From Zobellella iuensis (GTDB lineage Bacteria > Pseudomonadota > Gammaproteobacteria > Enterobacterales > Aeromonadaceae), in the NCBI RefSeq assembly GCF_016746085.1, contig NZ_JAERTZ010000026.1, forward strand, positions 62,001 through 126,000: a DNA stretch of 64,000 bases, read 5' to 3'. Under the pieces are notes generated by a model, which saw only the letters and a program-made list of their open reading frames with translations, did no database searches and was not told where the DNA came from. The position numbers and the translations under genes are program-made. This document shows, one piece after another, positions 45,447 through 57,256 of the stretch (position 1 is its first letter; each line of letters opens with the position of its first letter).

Positions 45447-47144
45447 TTAGAAGGAAACCCGGCGGTATTTGCGGTAGACCGGCTGCCAGAAGTTGGCCTC
45501 TATCGCCGCATCCAGGGCCGCATCGGAGATCTGCAAGGCCTGGCCCTGCAACTGGGCGGTCTTGGCCACCATCCTGGCGATTTGCTTGCTGACCTGCTGG
45601 ATCTCTTCCAGCGGCGGCAACAGGGCCCCTTCGCCGTTCTGGGCCAGGGGGGAACAGGCGGCCAGGGCCCGGCTGGAGGACATCAGCATGGCATCGGTGA
45701 CCCGCTTGGCGCCGCAAGCCAGCACGCCCAGGCCGATGCCGGGGAAGATATAGGAGTTGTTGCACTGGGCGATTTCATACAGCTTGCCCTTGTACTCCAC
45801 CGGCGCGAAGGGGCTGCCGGTGGCCACCAGGGCCTGGCCGTCGGTCCAGTTGATGATGTCTTCCGGCGTCGCCTCCACCCGGGAGGTGGGGTTGGACAGG
45901 GGAAACACGATGGGCCGCTCGCAGTGGGCATGCATGGTCCTGATCACCTCCTCGGTGAACAGCCCCGGCTGACCGGATACCCCGATCAGGATATCGGGTT
46001 TGGCGTTCTGCATCACTTCCAGCAGGGAGATGTTCTCACCCGCCACCTGCCAGTCCTGGATGTGCTCGAGGGACTGGGCCAGGGGACGCTGGAAGTCCAC
46101 CAGGTTGGGCATGTTATCGGTAATGAGTCCGAAGCGGTCCACCATGAACACCCGCTCCCGCGCCTTGGCGTCGCTCAGGCCCTCGGCCTTCATCTGCGCC
46201 ACTATCTGCTCGGCGATGCCGCAGCCGGCGGAGCCGGAGCCGAGGAAGGCCACCTTCTTCTCGGACAGCTTGCTGCCGCTGGCCTGGCAGGCGGCGATAA
46301 GCGACCCCAGGGTCACGGCGGCGGTGCCCTGGATATCGTCGTTAAAGCAGCACAGCTCGTCCTTGTAACGGTTGAGCAGGGGCATGGCGTTCTTCTGGGC
46401 GAAATCCTCGAACTGCAGCAGCACATTGGGCCAGCGGCGCTTCACCGCCTTGATGAAGGCATCCACGAACTGCTCGTATTCCTCGCCGGTGACCCGCGGG
46501 TTGCGCCAGCCCATGTACATGGGGTCTTTCAGCAACTGGGGATTGTTGGTGCCCGCATCCAGCACCACCGGCAGGGTGTAAGCCGGCGAGATGCCGCCAC
46601 AGGCGGTATACAGGGACAGCTTGCCGATGGGAATGCCCATGCCGCCGATGCCCTGGTCGCCCAGGCCCAGGATGCGTTCACCGTCGGTCACCACTATGAC
46701 CTTGACGTTGCGCTTGGTGGCATTCTGCAGGATGTCGTCGATACGATCCCGATCCGGATAGGAGATAAACAGCCCCCGGGCCCGGCGATAGATATTGGAG
46801 AACTCCTCACAGGCCTGGCCTACCGTCGGGGTGTAGATGATCGGCATCATCTTGCTCAGGTGGTCGTGCACCAGCCGATAAAACAGCGTCTCGTTGGTAT
46901 CCTGGATATTGCGCAGGTAGATGTGTTTGTCGAGGTCGTTCTGGAAGGAAGTGTATTGCTTGTAGGCCCGGGAAGCCTGCTCTTCGATGCTTTCGATATT
47001 GTGGGGCAGCAGGCCGTCCAGGTTGAAGGAAATCCGCTCTTCCTTGTTAAAGGCGCTGCCTTTGTTCAGCAGCGGGGTTTCCAGCAGGGCCGGGCCTGCG
47101 TAGGGTACATATAAGGCTCGTTTTTCTTGATGCTCTTGGGGCAT
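45447..47144 (-). CDS. maeA: NAD-dependent malic enzyme
   Basis: 565 residues. It decarboxylates malate to pyruvate with NAD. Family marks are [16 protein letters not shown] (substrate site Tyr), [36 protein letters not shown], the metal-binding FEDFAQKNA and [14 protein letters not shown], and the nucleotide loop [14 protein letters not shown]. Length and the NAD-type loop fit SfcA/MaeA rather than the larger MaeB. It stands alone with its own terminator, next to adhE. Confidence 0.97.
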   Translation of the reverse strand: MPQEHQEKRALYVPYAGPALLETPLLNKGSAFNKEERISFNLDGLLPHNIESIEEQASRAYKQYTSFQNDLDKHIYLRNIQDTNETLFYRLVHDHLSKMMPIIYTPTVGQACEEFSNIYRRARGLFISYPDRDRIDDILQNATKRNVKVIVVTDGERILGLGDQGIGGMGIPIGKLSLYTACGGISPAYTLPVVLDAGTNNPQLLKDPMYMGWRNPRVTGEEYEQFVDAFIKAVKRRWPNVLLQFEDFAQKNAMPLLNRYKDELCCFNDDIQGTAAVTLGSLIAACQASGSKLSEKKVAFLGSGSAGCGIAEQIVAQMKAEGLSDAKARERVFMVDRFGLITDNMPNLVDFQRPLAQSLEHIQDWQVAGENISLLEVMQNAKPDILIGVSGQPGLFTEEVIRTMHAHCERPIVFPLSNPTSRVEATPEDIINWTDGQALVATGSPFAPVEYKGKLYEIAQCNNSYIFPGIGLGVLACGAKRVTDAMLMSSSRALAACSPLAQNGEGALLPPLEEIQQVSKQIARMVAKTAQLQGQALQISDAALDAAIEANFWQPVYRKYRRVSF

Positions 47145-47256
47145 AAGACATCTCGCTTTGTTTTAATCCCTGGGTGGGTCTTATTGGGGTTATGGGGGCT
47201 AGGGGCGCAGTATAAGCCAAGCCCCCCTTGCAAACCACCATCAACACAGGTTGAGA

Positions 47257-48342
47257 CTATCTCTGCGCCATCACACAGTTGCGACCCCGGCTTTTGGCGC
47301 CATACAAGGCTTCATCGGCCTGGCGCAGCAGCTCCTGGATGATGCTGTCCTGGTTGCCTTCCACCACACCGGCACTGACGGTGACCGAGACTTCACTGTC
47401 TTCCAGCGGATTTTCCACCGGCTGGGATTCCACCGCCAGCCGCAGCGTCTCGGCCTGGCGCGCGCCCTGCTCGAGCGGGGTATCGGGCAGCAGCACGATA
47501 AACTCCTCGCCGCCGTAGCGCGCCACTATGGCCTCGGGACCGAAGATGTCCATGATGGTGTTGGCCACGCTCACCAATACCTCGTCCCCCATCAGGTGGC
47601 CCTGATCGTCGTTGATGCGCTTGAAGCGATCCAGATCCAGCAGGATCAGGGTATAGGGCCGGTCGGGGCTGCTGTGGTGGCGCACCTGCTCCAGCTGGCG
47701 CACGAACAGCCGCCGGTTCATCAGCCGGGTCAGGGGATCCCGGGTCGACTCCCGGTACAGGTCCAGCAACATGCGCAGTTGCCCCGCCTGTACCCAGATC
47801 ATCGCCAGGCTGAAGGCCAGCAGCAGCCATATTCTGTCCACCAGGTCGCCATTGGTCAGGCTGCGGGAGTCGAGCCAGTAGTCGGTGGCCAGTACCGCCA
47901 GGGTGATGACCGCCGCCACCCGCAGGCCGGACTTGATCGGCAGCGGCAACACCCCCAGCAACGCCAGCAGGAAATAGGGAAAGGCGATATAACCCACGGG
48001 GATAGCCACCCCATCGCGGAAACTCCACAGACTCACCAGGTTGAAGGCCAGCAAGATGCCCAGCAGGGAATAGATGGACAGTATCATCCAGCGACGGTTG
48101 AGCTTGCACAGGTAGCTTAAGGGCAATAAAGGCGTGAGCATGACACCGGTAATCAACCGGACTTTCCACAACAGCCTGAAGTGCTCCGGATCCAGCACCC
48201 ACCAGTCGACGGCTATCCAGCCGGCGATGCCGATGATGAGCAGGGCAACCAGCCAGCGAAAACGAATGGCGACAAAACCGATGCGGGTGAGCTTAAAATC
48301 CCGGGAGTGGTAGCTATCACTCCAGTATTCCTTGAGTTCCAA
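47257..48342 (-). CDS. Membrane-bound GGDEF diguanylate cyclase
   Basis: 361 residues. Five or six hydrophobic helices fill residues 25-190 with no recognisable periplasmic sensor. The GGDEF domain (about 200-358) has RDPLTRLMNRRLF, DLDRFKRINDDQGH and the active-site ARYGGEEFIVLL. An RxxD inhibitory site is not obvious. It makes cyclic di-GMP. Stands alone, divergent from yffB across 261 bases in which I see no gene. Confidence 0.93.
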   Translation of the reverse strand: MELKEYWSDSYHSRDFKLTRIGFVAIRFRWLVALLIIGIAGWIAVDWWVLDPEHFRLLWKVRLITGVMLTPLLPLSYLCKLNRRWMILSIYSLLGILLAFNLVSLWSFRDGVAIPVGYIAFPYFLLALLGVLPLPIKSGLRVAAVITLAVLATDYWLDSRSLTNGDLVDRIWLLLAFSLAMIWVQAGQLRMLLDLYRESTRDPLTRLMNRRLFVRQLEQVRHHSSPDRPYTLILLDLDRFKRINDDQGHLMGDEVLVSVANTIMDIFGPEAIVARYGGEEFIVLLPDTPLEQGARQAETLRLAVESQPVENPLEDSEVSVTVSAGVVEGNQDSIIQELLRQADEALYGAKSRGRNCVMAQR

Positions 48343-48603
48343 CCCATTCCCCTTTTTCTTTATAGTTGATACGGCGAACTGAATGAATAAGGCGCCTCGG
48401 ACGGTGCCGGATCCGGCACCGGTGCGGCTGCGACAGAAAATGCAAAAACGCTAACACTACCCAAAGCCCGCAGGATGCGCCAGCGTATTTTGGCACTGTA
48501 GGGAAATCATTGGCCTGACAGGGTTTCGCGGTTTCCCGAGCGCCGGTTGCAGGCCCGGGGCTTAAGTGCCAAAATCCCGGCCAAGCAATCACAGGACATC
48601 TTC

Positions 48604-48954
48604 ATGACCATCAAACTCTACGGCATCAAGAACTGCGACACCGTCAAGAAGGCCCGCCAGTGGCTGGAACAGCAGGGCATCGATTATCGCTTCGTGGACC
48701 ACAGGGCCGACGGCCTGAGCCCGGCCGAGCTCGCTCACTGGCTCGAGCGCCTGGGCTGGGAGCAACTGGTCAATAAACGCGGCACCACTTACCGCGCCCT
48801 GCCGGAGGCCGACAAGGCCGCCCTGGGCCCGGACACCGCCGCCGCCCTGCTGTTGGCCCATCCGGCCATGATCAAACGCCCCTTGCTGGAGCTCGATGGC
48901 CAGTTGCACCTGGGCTTTAATGCCGAGCTTTACTCGCGCTTATTCAACACCTAA
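48604..48954 (+). CDS. yffB: ArsC-family reductase YffB (Spx/ArsC-like)
   Basis: 116 residues. Thioredoxin-like ArsC/Spx fold with the single-cysteine site YGIKNCDTVKKARQWLE (Cys near residue 11) and KRPLLELDGQLHLGFN near the end. Despite the name, YffB-type proteins are not shown to reduce arsenate; a glutathione-linked thiol role is proposed. I chose the ATG at 48604. It is 12 bases before dapE, the same order as E. coli yffB-dapE-ypfN. Confidence 0.92.
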   Translation: MTIKLYGIKNCDTVKKARQWLEQQGIDYRFVDHRADGLSPAELAHWLERLGWEQLVNKRGTTYRALPEADKAALGPDTAAALLLAHPAMIKRPLLELDGQLHLGFNAELYSRLFNT

Positions 48955-48957
48955 TAA

Positions 48958-50771
<1,814 letters not shown>

Positions 50772-50774
50772 ACC

Positions 50775-50990
50775 ATGAGCATCTGGCTCTGGATCGCCCT
50801 GCCCCTGCTGTTTATCGTCGGCATTTTCGTCAGCGCTCTCAAGGACACCAAGCAGGTGGAGAAGATGGTGAAGAAAAACCGCGATCAAATGAAATTGAAG
50901 ACCTGGGACGAAGAAGAAGAACGCAAGAAGGACGACGACTGGGGCGCCCCCCCGGGCAGCTACCACCCGGACGACAAGGATAAAAAATAG
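50775..50990 (+). CDS. ypfN: UPF0370 family protein YpfN
   Basis: 71 residues. One N-terminal membrane helix (IWLWIALPLLFIVGIFVSAL) and a highly charged tail rich in Asp, Glu and Lys, as in E. coli YpfN, which also follows dapE. Function unknown. It starts three bases after the peptidase stop, so it is the end of the yffB-dapE-peptidase-ypfN operon. Confidence 0.88.
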   Translation: MSIWLWIALPLLFIVGIFVSALKDTKQVEKMVKKNRDQMKLKTWDEEEERKKDDDWGAPPGSYHPDDKDKK

Positions 50991-51008
50991 GGATTGGGGA
51001 TTGCCGCG

Positions 51009-53357
51009 TTAAAACAACCCCAGCTGCTGCCCGCTCAGGGCATCGAAACTCAGGCCCGCGAAGGGCAGTATGGCGTCGGCCACCGGCTTGAGCTGGCGGT
51101 CGACATAATGCTGGTAGTCGATGGCCGACTGGCGGTATTCCTCGGGCTCGGGCCCGTTCAGCGTGATCAGGTAACGGATCACCCCCCTGTGCTGGTAGCG
51201 CAGGGGCAGGCCCCGCCGGGCATTGTGCTCGTCGGCCAGGCGCGCCGCCCGCACCTGGGGTGGCTGGGATTTCACGTACTGGGCCAGGGGCCGGCGCAAG
51301 CGCTTGCGATAGACCAGCTCCGCATCCCGCTCACCGGCCAGAGTCTGGGCCAGGGTCAGGCGGATGAAGTCGCGGGGATCCTGGTCCGCGAACACCAGCC
51401 GGTACAGTTCGGTCTGGAACTGCCGGGCCAGGGGCGTCCAGTCGGAGCGCACCGTTTCCATGCCCTTGAACACCAGCCCGCCTACGCCGTTTTTCAGCTG
51501 CAGCCCCGCATAGCGCTTTTTCGAGCCCTGCTCCCGGCCACGGATGGTGGGCATCAGGAAACGGGCGAAATAGCTTTCGAACTGCAGCTCCAGAAAACTT
51601 TCCAGTTGCAGCTCCGCGGCCAGTTTTTCCCGCCAGTGCCCGCTTACCAGGGCCGCCAGCCGCCGCCCCTCGCGGCTGGCCGAGGCCTCATCGTGATCCC
51701 CTTCCAGCAACACGAACACCGAGTCGGTGTCGCCGTAGATCACCTCGTGGCCCTCGCCTTCGATCCAGCGCGCGCTTTGTTGCATGATCTCGTGGCCGCG
51801 CAGGGTGATGGACGACGCCAGCCGGGTGTCGAAAAAGCGACAGCCCCCCGAGCCCAGCACCCCGTAGAAGGAATTCATCAGGATCTTGATGGCCTGGGAA
51901 CGGGGCCCGTCCCGCTCCCGCTTGGCCTGATCCCGCTCCCGCCACAGCCGCTCGATGATGGCGGGCAGGAAGTGGTGGCGGCGGGAAAAACGCCCGCCGC
52001 GAAAACCGGGAATGGCATCCTCTTCCTCGAGTCCCAGCACCAGGCCGAGGGGATCTATCCTGAAGGTGCGGATGATGGCGGGATAGAGGCTCTTGAAGTC
52101 CAGCACCAGCACATGGCGGTACAACCCCGGGCGGGAGTCCATCACATAACCGCCGGGGCTGGCCAGGCCCCCACCCGCCGGCAGGTTGGGGGCCACAAAA
52201 CCGGCCCGGTGCAGGTGGGGCAGGTAGACCTGGGTGAAGGCGGCCACCGAACCGCCGACCCGGTCCAGTTCCAGGCCGGTGAGCTGGCTGCGCAGGCGCA
52301 GGAAATCGAGCAGCCGGGTGTGCTCGAAGATGTCCCACACCAGGCGGCAGTCCTCCAGGTTGTAGGCGGCGAGTTTCGGTTTGTTGTGGCGAAAGTCCCG
52401 GCTGATGGCCGCCAGCCGGTTGGCTACGTCCTCGGTCTGCTTGCCCCGGCCCAGCAGTTGCCGGGCCACCGATTCCAGGCTGAAGCTGTCGAACTGGTAA
52501 CAGGCGGTCTTGAGCGCCTCTATGCCGTCGATGGCCACCCGCCCGGGCAGGGTCAGGAACGCCTGGCCGGTCAGGCTCTGCTCCCGCAGGTGCGCGACTT
52601 CCCCGCCCCGTCCCAGGCGCAACCGCAGGCCATGGAGGGCGGCCCGCGCCAGCAGGGTGCGAAAGTCGAAGCCCACCAGGTTCCAGCCGATGATGATGTC
52701 CGGATCATGGGACTGCAGTTCCCGCTCCAGCGCCCGCAGCAGGGCCGGCTCGTCGGCCAGCCAGCGGATGTCGGTATCGGCGGGCTCGGGCTCGCCTATC
52801 ATCAGCACCCGGGCGAACTGCTCGCCGTAGAGGCCGATGGAGTAAAGCTCGCCCTGGCCTGAACATTCGATGTCCAGCGACAGCACCCGAAAGCGCGGCT
52901 GCCAGTCGGCCGCCTTCAGCCGGATCCCGTCGAACTGGCGGTAGCCGTCCCGCCGCTGCTCCCGGCCGACAAAGGCCAGGCTGCCGCGGATAAAGCGGCT
53001 GATGAGAAAGCGCTCATGCAGGCGGAAGTCGTCCTCGTAGACCGCCACCCCTTCCCGGCAAAGGCATGCCGCCGCCGCCCGGTGCGCCGCCAGGGTCGGG
53101 AAATAGAGCACCGCCACCGGCCGGTGCTCGAAGCTCTGCAGCCCGGGCTCGGCCCACTGGTAGCCGATACCCGCCGCCGCCAGCAGACGCATCACCCGCT
53201 CCCGTTCCGCCACCGGCACCATAAACAGCGGCCGCTCGCCGGCCAGCAGCAGGCGTACCGGGCCCCGCTCGGTGCAGAGCCAGTAGCAGATTTCGGTGCG
53301 CCCCCGAAGATCCCGACTGTGGCGGCTGAGGATAAAGCCCTGCTCTATCTGGTTCAT
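51009..53357 (-). CDS. polB: DNA polymerase II
   Basis: 782 residues, family B. The 3'-5' exonuclease begins with the SLDIECSG motif, followed by IIIGWNLVGFDF and the YNLEDCRLVWD type motif. The polymerase motifs are DFKSLYPAIIRTF (A), KILMNSFYGVLG (B) and IYGDTDSVFVL (C). The last five residues QLGLF form the beta-clamp binding motif. In E. coli Pol II is SOS-induced and works in replication restart and translesion synthesis. No LexA box was found in the short upstream gap. Confidence 0.98.
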   Translation of the reverse strand: MNQIEQGFILSRHSRDLRGRTEICYWLCTERGPVRLLLAGERPLFMVPVAERERVMRLLAAAGIGYQWAEPGLQSFEHRPVAVLYFPTLAAHRAAAACLCREGVAVYEDDFRLHERFLISRFIRGSLAFVGREQRRDGYRQFDGIRLKAADWQPRFRVLSLDIECSGQGELYSIGLYGEQFARVLMIGEPEPADTDIRWLADEPALLRALERELQSHDPDIIIGWNLVGFDFRTLLARAALHGLRLRLGRGGEVAHLREQSLTGQAFLTLPGRVAIDGIEALKTACYQFDSFSLESVARQLLGRGKQTEDVANRLAAISRDFRHNKPKLAAYNLEDCRLVWDIFEHTRLLDFLRLRSQLTGLELDRVGGSVAAFTQVYLPHLHRAGFVAPNLPAGGGLASPGGYVMDSRPGLYRHVLVLDFKSLYPAIIRTFRIDPLGLVLGLEEEDAIPGFRGGRFSRRHHFLPAIIERLWRERDQAKRERDGPRSQAIKILMNSFYGVLGSGGCRFFDTRLASSITLRGHEIMQQSARWIEGEGHEVIYGDTDSVFVLLEGDHDEASASREGRRLAALVSGHWREKLAAELQLESFLELQFESYFARFLMPTIRGREQGSKKRYAGLQLKNGVGGLVFKGMETVRSDWTPLARQFQTELYRLVFADQDPRDFIRLTLAQTLAGERDAELVYRKRLRRPLAQYVKSQPPQVRAARLADEHNARRGLPLRYQHRGVIRYLITLNGPEPEEYRQSAIDYQHYVDRQLKPVADAILPFAGLSFDALSGQQLGLF

Positions 53358-53415
53358 GGCCCCATTATAGGGAAGGATGAAAAGACTTCCCGCAGTACCG
53401 ACGACAACAATGAAA

Positions 53416-53433
53416 AAGGGCCTGCCGGCCCTT
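53416..53433 (-). terminator. Intrinsic terminator of bamC
   Basis: AAGGGCC, loop TGCC, GGCCCTT, then TTTCATTG on the - strand, 26 bases after the bamC stop. Confidence 0.8.
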
Positions 53434-53459
53434 CAATCCCCAGTGGCAATAGGTTCGCC

Positions 53460-54464
53460 TTAACGGATGAGATCGGTACGCTGGAAGGCCGCGCTCAGGG
53501 TGGTGGCGAACCCGCCCAGCACGTCGGCCGACACCGGTATCCGGTCCTTGTCGCTCAGGGTGATGCTGCTCTGGTTGCCCAGATCGCCGAGTTGGATACG
53601 GTATTCCCGCTCGGGAATATCCAGCTCCGGCAGACCCAGATCACGCCACTTGGAGGCGCTCAGGCCGTCGTAGTCCACGTCCACATAGCCCAGGGCCTGC
53701 TGCCGGTTGGTCAGCTTGAAGCCCAGCTGGGGCAACAGGGTCACCAGCCGCTTCCAGGTGCGGTCATAGCCGTCGGCAGCCAGCAGCCGTCCCTGGGGCT
53801 GATCCAGCTCCAGGGCGATGGGGCTGCGGTCCAGCAGCTCCTGCTGTTGGGTCAGCTCGCGCTGGTAGGACAGGGAAAAGGCATTGAGCATGGAGGACTC
53901 GGCCCGTTGCCGGTCCTGGACCAGGCTCTCGCCGCCCAGCAGATTCACCTGTACCGCCACCGCCCGCCGCACCGCGTCCGGCACCAGCTGCCAGCGGAAC
54001 TGCTGGCCGGCGTTGCCGATGGGCCGGCCGTTGCTCTGCCAGCCCAGGCCATCGCGGCTGGGCGCCGCCCTCTGGGCGGCGAAAAACGCCTCCAGCGCCT
54101 GGCCCAGTTCCTGCTCCAGCGGCTGATCCAGCCGCTGCTGGTAGAACCAGAGCCCGGAGCCTCCTTCCATGGCTTCGGAACCGCGCACCAGGGGCAACAC
54201 CTGGGTGGGTGGACGGATGTCCAGCTCCCGGCCGGTCACCCCGCGCAGGGCTTGCTCGGACAGGACAGGTACCACGTATTCGTTGTTGAAGGCCGGGGCC
54301 TCCAGCCCTGCCGGGATCAGCAGCGGGTTACTTCTCAGGCTTTCCCCTTCATAGTCGAAGCCACGATTGGCCTGGCTGCGGGTTTCCGGGTTGCTGCACC
54401 CCGCCAGCACACTGATAGCCAACAGGCCTATTACCATCTTTTTTGCATTCAAAGGTTTATCCAC
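53460..54464 (-). CDS. bamC: Outer-membrane assembly lipoprotein BamC
   Basis: 334 residues. The signal peptide ends SVLAGC (lipid-anchored Cys). The BAM-complex NlpB family is recognisable from SLRSNPLLIPAGLEAPAFNNEYVVP, DIRPPTQVLPLV and the C-terminal repeat domains. BamC aids insertion of beta-barrel proteins. The chosen start is GTG at 54464, eight bases inside the end of dapA, so translation is likely coupled; a later ATG would cut the signal peptide. Confidence 0.95.
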   Translation of the reverse strand: MDKPLNAKKMVIGLLAISVLAGCSNPETRSQANRGFDYEGESLRSNPLLIPAGLEAPAFNNEYVVPVLSEQALRGVTGRELDIRPPTQVLPLVRGSEAMEGGSGLWFYQQRLDQPLEQELGQALEAFFAAQRAAPSRDGLGWQSNGRPIGNAGQQFRWQLVPDAVRRAVAVQVNLLGGESLVQDRQRAESSMLNAFSLSYQRELTQQQELLDRSPIALELDQPQGRLLAADGYDRTWKRLVTLLPQLGFKLTNRQQALGYVDVDYDGLSASKWRDLGLPELDIPEREYRIQLGDLGNQSSITLSDKDRIPVSADVLGGFATTLSAAFQRTDLIR

Positions 54465-55344
54465 GCCCTATTAACTCCGCTTTAACTAACGCCGCCCTCA
54501 CCTGCTCCTGCCCCGAAGTGTCCAGGGGGATCAAGGGCAGGCGCGGCATTGGTGATGCGATGAGCCCGAGCTCGGCACAGGCCCATTTCACCGGTATGGG
54601 ATTGGTATCACAAAACAAACGCTGATGCAGCGGCAACAATCGCCGTTGGATGGACTCCGCCGCCGGCCAGTCTTCGGCCAGGGCCGCCCTGAACTGGGCC
54701 GCCATCTCCGCCGCCGCCACATTGGCGGTGACCGACACCACGCCATGGCCACCGAGGCGCACGAAATCGAGCGCCAGGTGGTCATCGCCGCTGAACAGCA
54801 GGAAGTCGTCACCGCAACAGGCCTTCAGCTCGCTGACTCGCTCGAGCCGACCGCTGGCCTCTTTGATGCCGATAACAGGCACAAGTTCCGAAAGAACGCC
54901 GACGGTTTCCGGCAACAGATCGCAACCGGTCCGGCCCGGCACATTGTAGAGGATCTGTGGCAGGCCACTGGCCTCGGTGATGGCGGTATAATGGGCCGTT
55001 AGCGCGGCCTGGGAAGGCTTGTTGTAGTATGGCGTGACCGACAGCCCCGCCGTGACCCCCATCTCCTCCATGGCCCGGCTCAGGCGGATGGCCTGGCGAG
55101 TATTGTTGGAGCCACAGCCGCCGATCACCGGAATACGGCCGTCGGCATGTTCCACCACGGCCCGTACTACCTCGAGGTGCTCGGCGGTGGTCAGGGTCGG
55201 CGATTCACCGGTGGTGCCCATGGCGGCAATGGCGGCCGTTCCACCGGCCACATGATGGTCGACCAGCCGGCGCAGGCTGCTGAAATCGATGTCACCATCC
55301 GCCGTCATCGGCGTAATCAATGCCACTATGCTGCCGCTGAACAT
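54457..55344 (-). CDS. dapA: 4-hydroxy-tetrahydrodipicolinate synthase
   Basis: 295 residues. First committed enzyme of the diaminopimelate/lysine pathway; condenses pyruvate with aspartate semialdehyde. The Schiff-base Lys161 (GIKEASG) and Tyr133 (YNVPGRTGC) are at the same positions as in E. coli. GTTGESPTL binds pyruvate. It is operonic with bamC and divergent from gcvR. Confidence 0.99.
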   Translation of the reverse strand: MFSGSIVALITPMTADGDIDFSSLRRLVDHHVAGGTAAIAAMGTTGESPTLTTAEHLEVVRAVVEHADGRIPVIGGCGSNNTRQAIRLSRAMEEMGVTAGLSVTPYYNKPSQAALTAHYTAITEASGLPQILYNVPGRTGCDLLPETVGVLSELVPVIGIKEASGRLERVSELKACCGDDFLLFSGDDHLALDFVRLGGHGVVSVTANVAAAEMAAQFRAALAEDWPAAESIQRRLLPLHQRLFCDTNPIPVKWACAELGLIASPMPRLPLIPLDTSGQEQVRAALVKAELIGRG

Positions 55345-55476
55345 GACAAATTCCGCTAAGTATCAAGAGTTCGCTATGGTAGTGGCGGCACTGTCGGAAT
55401 ACAAGAGAGGCGCTGGAGCCCCCCTTAATTTGTGCTACCATGGCCGCTCTCTTCCAATTGACCTTTCGGACCGCCG

Positions 55477-56004
55477 ATGACCCATCATCTTGTGGTGACC
55501 GCCATAGGCGAAAACAGACCCGGTATCGTGAACGAAGTGGCCCGCCACGTTACCGACTGCGGCTGCAATATCGTCGACAGCCGGCTCGGCATCTTCGGCA
55601 ACGAGTTCACTTTTATCCTGCTGTTATCCGGCAGCTGGAACCAGATCACCCGGCTCGAAACCACGCTGCCCCTGTTCGGCCAGAGCCTTGCGCTTATCAC
55701 CATGATGAAGCGCACCCAGGTGCTGAGCCAGCCCAGCTACGCCCTGAGCGCCGACGTGGAAATGGTGCTGACCGACAGACCCGGCATCGTCAACCGCTGC
55801 ACCCAGTTCTTCAGCGACCGGGGGTGGGATATCCAGGCCATGCAGAGCCAGACCCTGTCCGGTGACGAGTCGGGAAAGTTTCAGGCCCACTTCCAGCTCA
55901 ACCTTCCGGAGCAGCTGGCCGACGGCGAGGCGGAAGATACCTTCGATCAGTTGTGCCGCGAGCTGGAGTGCCAACGCCACGGCTTTCGCCTTAAACGCAA
56001 ATAA
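55477..56004 (+). CDS. gcvR: Glycine cleavage system transcriptional repressor GcvR
   Basis: 175 residues, two ACT domains (about 5-80 and 92-165): HHLVVTAIGENRPGIVNEVARHV and VEMVLTDRPGIVNRCTQFF. GcvR acts by binding GcvA rather than DNA when glycine is low. Order dapA/gcvR/bcp matches enterics. It is followed after 17 bases by bcp. Confidence 0.95.
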   Translation: MTHHLVVTAIGENRPGIVNEVARHVTDCGCNIVDSRLGIFGNEFTFILLLSGSWNQITRLETTLPLFGQSLALITMMKRTQVLSQPSYALSADVEMVLTDRPGIVNRCTQFFSDRGWDIQAMQSQTLSGDESGKFQAHFQLNLPEQLADGEAEDTFDQLCRELECQRHGFRLKRK

Positions 56005-56021
56005 CCCACAGGAAAGCGCAG

Positions 56022-56489
56022 ATGACTTATCTTCCCGAAGGCAGCCAGGCCCCGGCCTTTACCCTGCCCGACCAGAACGGCACCCCGGTCAGCCTGAGCC
56101 AATTTGCCGGCCGCAAGGTGCTGGTGTATTTCTATCCCAAGGCCATGACCCCGGGCTGCAAGGTACAGGCCTGCGGCCTGCGCGACAGCCGGGCCGAGCT
56201 TGATGCCCAAGGCGTGGTGGTGCTCGGCATCAGCCCGGATCCGGCAGCCCGGCTCAAAAAGTTCGAAGAGAAGGACAGCCTCAACTTCACCCTGCTGTCC
56301 GACGAGGATCACGCCGTGGCCGACGCCTTCGGGGTCTGGGGGCCGAAGAAGTTCATGGGCAAGGAGTACGACGGCATCCACCGCATCAGCTTCCTCATCG
56401 ACGAGGCGGGCAAGGTGGCCAGGGTGTTCGACAAGTTCAAGACCAAGGATCACCACCAGGTGGTGCTGGATTACCTGAACCAGGCGTAG
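56022..56489 (+). CDS. bcp: Thiol peroxidase Bcp (AhpC/TSA family)
   Basis: 155 residues. Peroxidatic Cys46 lies in TPGCKVQAC and resolving Cys51 follows four residues later, the atypical 2-Cys Bcp arrangement. It reduces hydroperoxides using thioredoxin. AGGAAAGCGCAG precedes the ATG. The next 156 bases before ruvC are filled by heptamer repeats and spacer. Confidence 0.98.
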   Translation: MTYLPEGSQAPAFTLPDQNGTPVSLSQFAGRKVLVYFYPKAMTPGCKVQACGLRDSRAELDAQGVVVLGISPDPAARLKKFEEKDSLNFTLLSDEDHAVADAFGVWGPKKFMGKEYDGIHRISFLIDEAGKVARVFDKFKTKDHHQVVLDYLNQA

Positions 56490-56640
56490 GCTGGAAGCCT
56501 GAAGCTGATCGAGCTGGCCGACACCTATGCGCCATGTCCGCTGCCTGGGTAGTTCCTGCCGGCGGTCCATGAGGCCCGGTTGGTCTCCTGATCCCAGCCA
56601 ACGCCGGGCTGCTTCCAGCATCCAGCTTCCAGTTTCTGGC
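56490..56640. repeat. Heptamer repeat locus between bcp and ruvC
   Basis: GCTGGAA GCCTGAA (56490-56503) directly after the bcp stop, then about 110 bases of unrelated sequence, then TTCCAGC ATCCAGC TTCCAGT TTCTGGC (56613-56640), the same heptamer inverted, just before the ruvC stop. The two sets can pair into a long hairpin between the convergent genes. Confidence 0.75.
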
Positions 56641-56645
56641 TAAAG

Positions 56646-57167
56646 TCAGCGTAACCGTCCCCGCACCGTGCCGCGTACCTGGCCCGCCATGCTGATCAGG
56701 CTCTGGCGGGTATGGCCGTGACACAGGGCCACCGCCAGGGCGTCGGCGGCATCGGCCTGGGGCGTCCCCGGCAGATTCAGCAGCTTGACCACCATATGCT
56801 GCACCTGGGCCTTGTCGGCTCCCCCCTGCCCCACCACCGCCTGCTTGATCTGGCGGGCGGAATACTCCGCCACCTCCAGGCCGGCGTTGGCGGCGGCGAC
56901 GATGGCCGCGCCCCTGGCCTGGCCCAGCTTCAGCGCCGAGTCCGGATTGCGCGCCATAAACACCTGCTCGATGGCGAACAGTTCGGGCCTGAATTGCAGG
57001 ATGATCTCGCTCACCCCGTCGTAAATTTTTTTCAGCCTGGGCGCCAGCTCATCATCGCCCATGCGGATGCAGCCCGAGCCCAGGTATTCCATCTTGTTGC
57101 CGGTCTGGCGCACCACACCGTAGCCGGTGATACGCGAGCCGGGGTCGATACCTAAAATAATCGCCAT
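56646..57167 (-). CDS. ruvC: Holliday junction endonuclease RuvC
   Basis: 173 residues. The four acidic active-site residues are present: Asp8 (LGIDPGSR), Glu67 (FAIEQVF), Asp139 and Asp142 ([16 protein letters not shown]). It resolves Holliday junctions with RuvAB, which are not in the window. It follows yebC on the same strand across an 83-base gap made of heptamer repeats. Confidence 0.99.
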   Translation of the reverse strand: MAIILGIDPGSRITGYGVVRQTGNKMEYLGSGCIRMGDDELAPRLKKIYDGVSEIILQFRPELFAIEQVFMARNPDSALKLGQARGAAIVAAANAGLEVAEYSARQIKQAVVGQGGADKAQVQHMVVKLLNLPGTPQADAADALAVALCHGHTRQSLISMAGQVRGTVRGRLR

Positions 57168-57176
57168 ATCAATAAA

Positions 57177-57256
57177 GCCGGAAGCCGGAAGCTGGAAGCC
57201 GAAACCCGAAGCAGAAACCTCTTCCAGCTTCAGGCTTCTAGCTTCAGGCTTCAGAG
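57177..57256. repeat. Heptamer repeat locus between yebC and ruvC
   Basis: Direct units GCCGGAA GCCGGAA GCTGGAA GCCGAAA (57177-57204) and GCAGAAA (57111+, at 57211 in window coordinates: one degenerate unit 57211-57217), then inverted units TTCCAGC TTCAGGC TTCTAGC TTCAGGC and a partial fifth (57222-57256). The yebC stop lies inside the last unit. The intergenic gap is essentially all repeat. Confidence 0.8.
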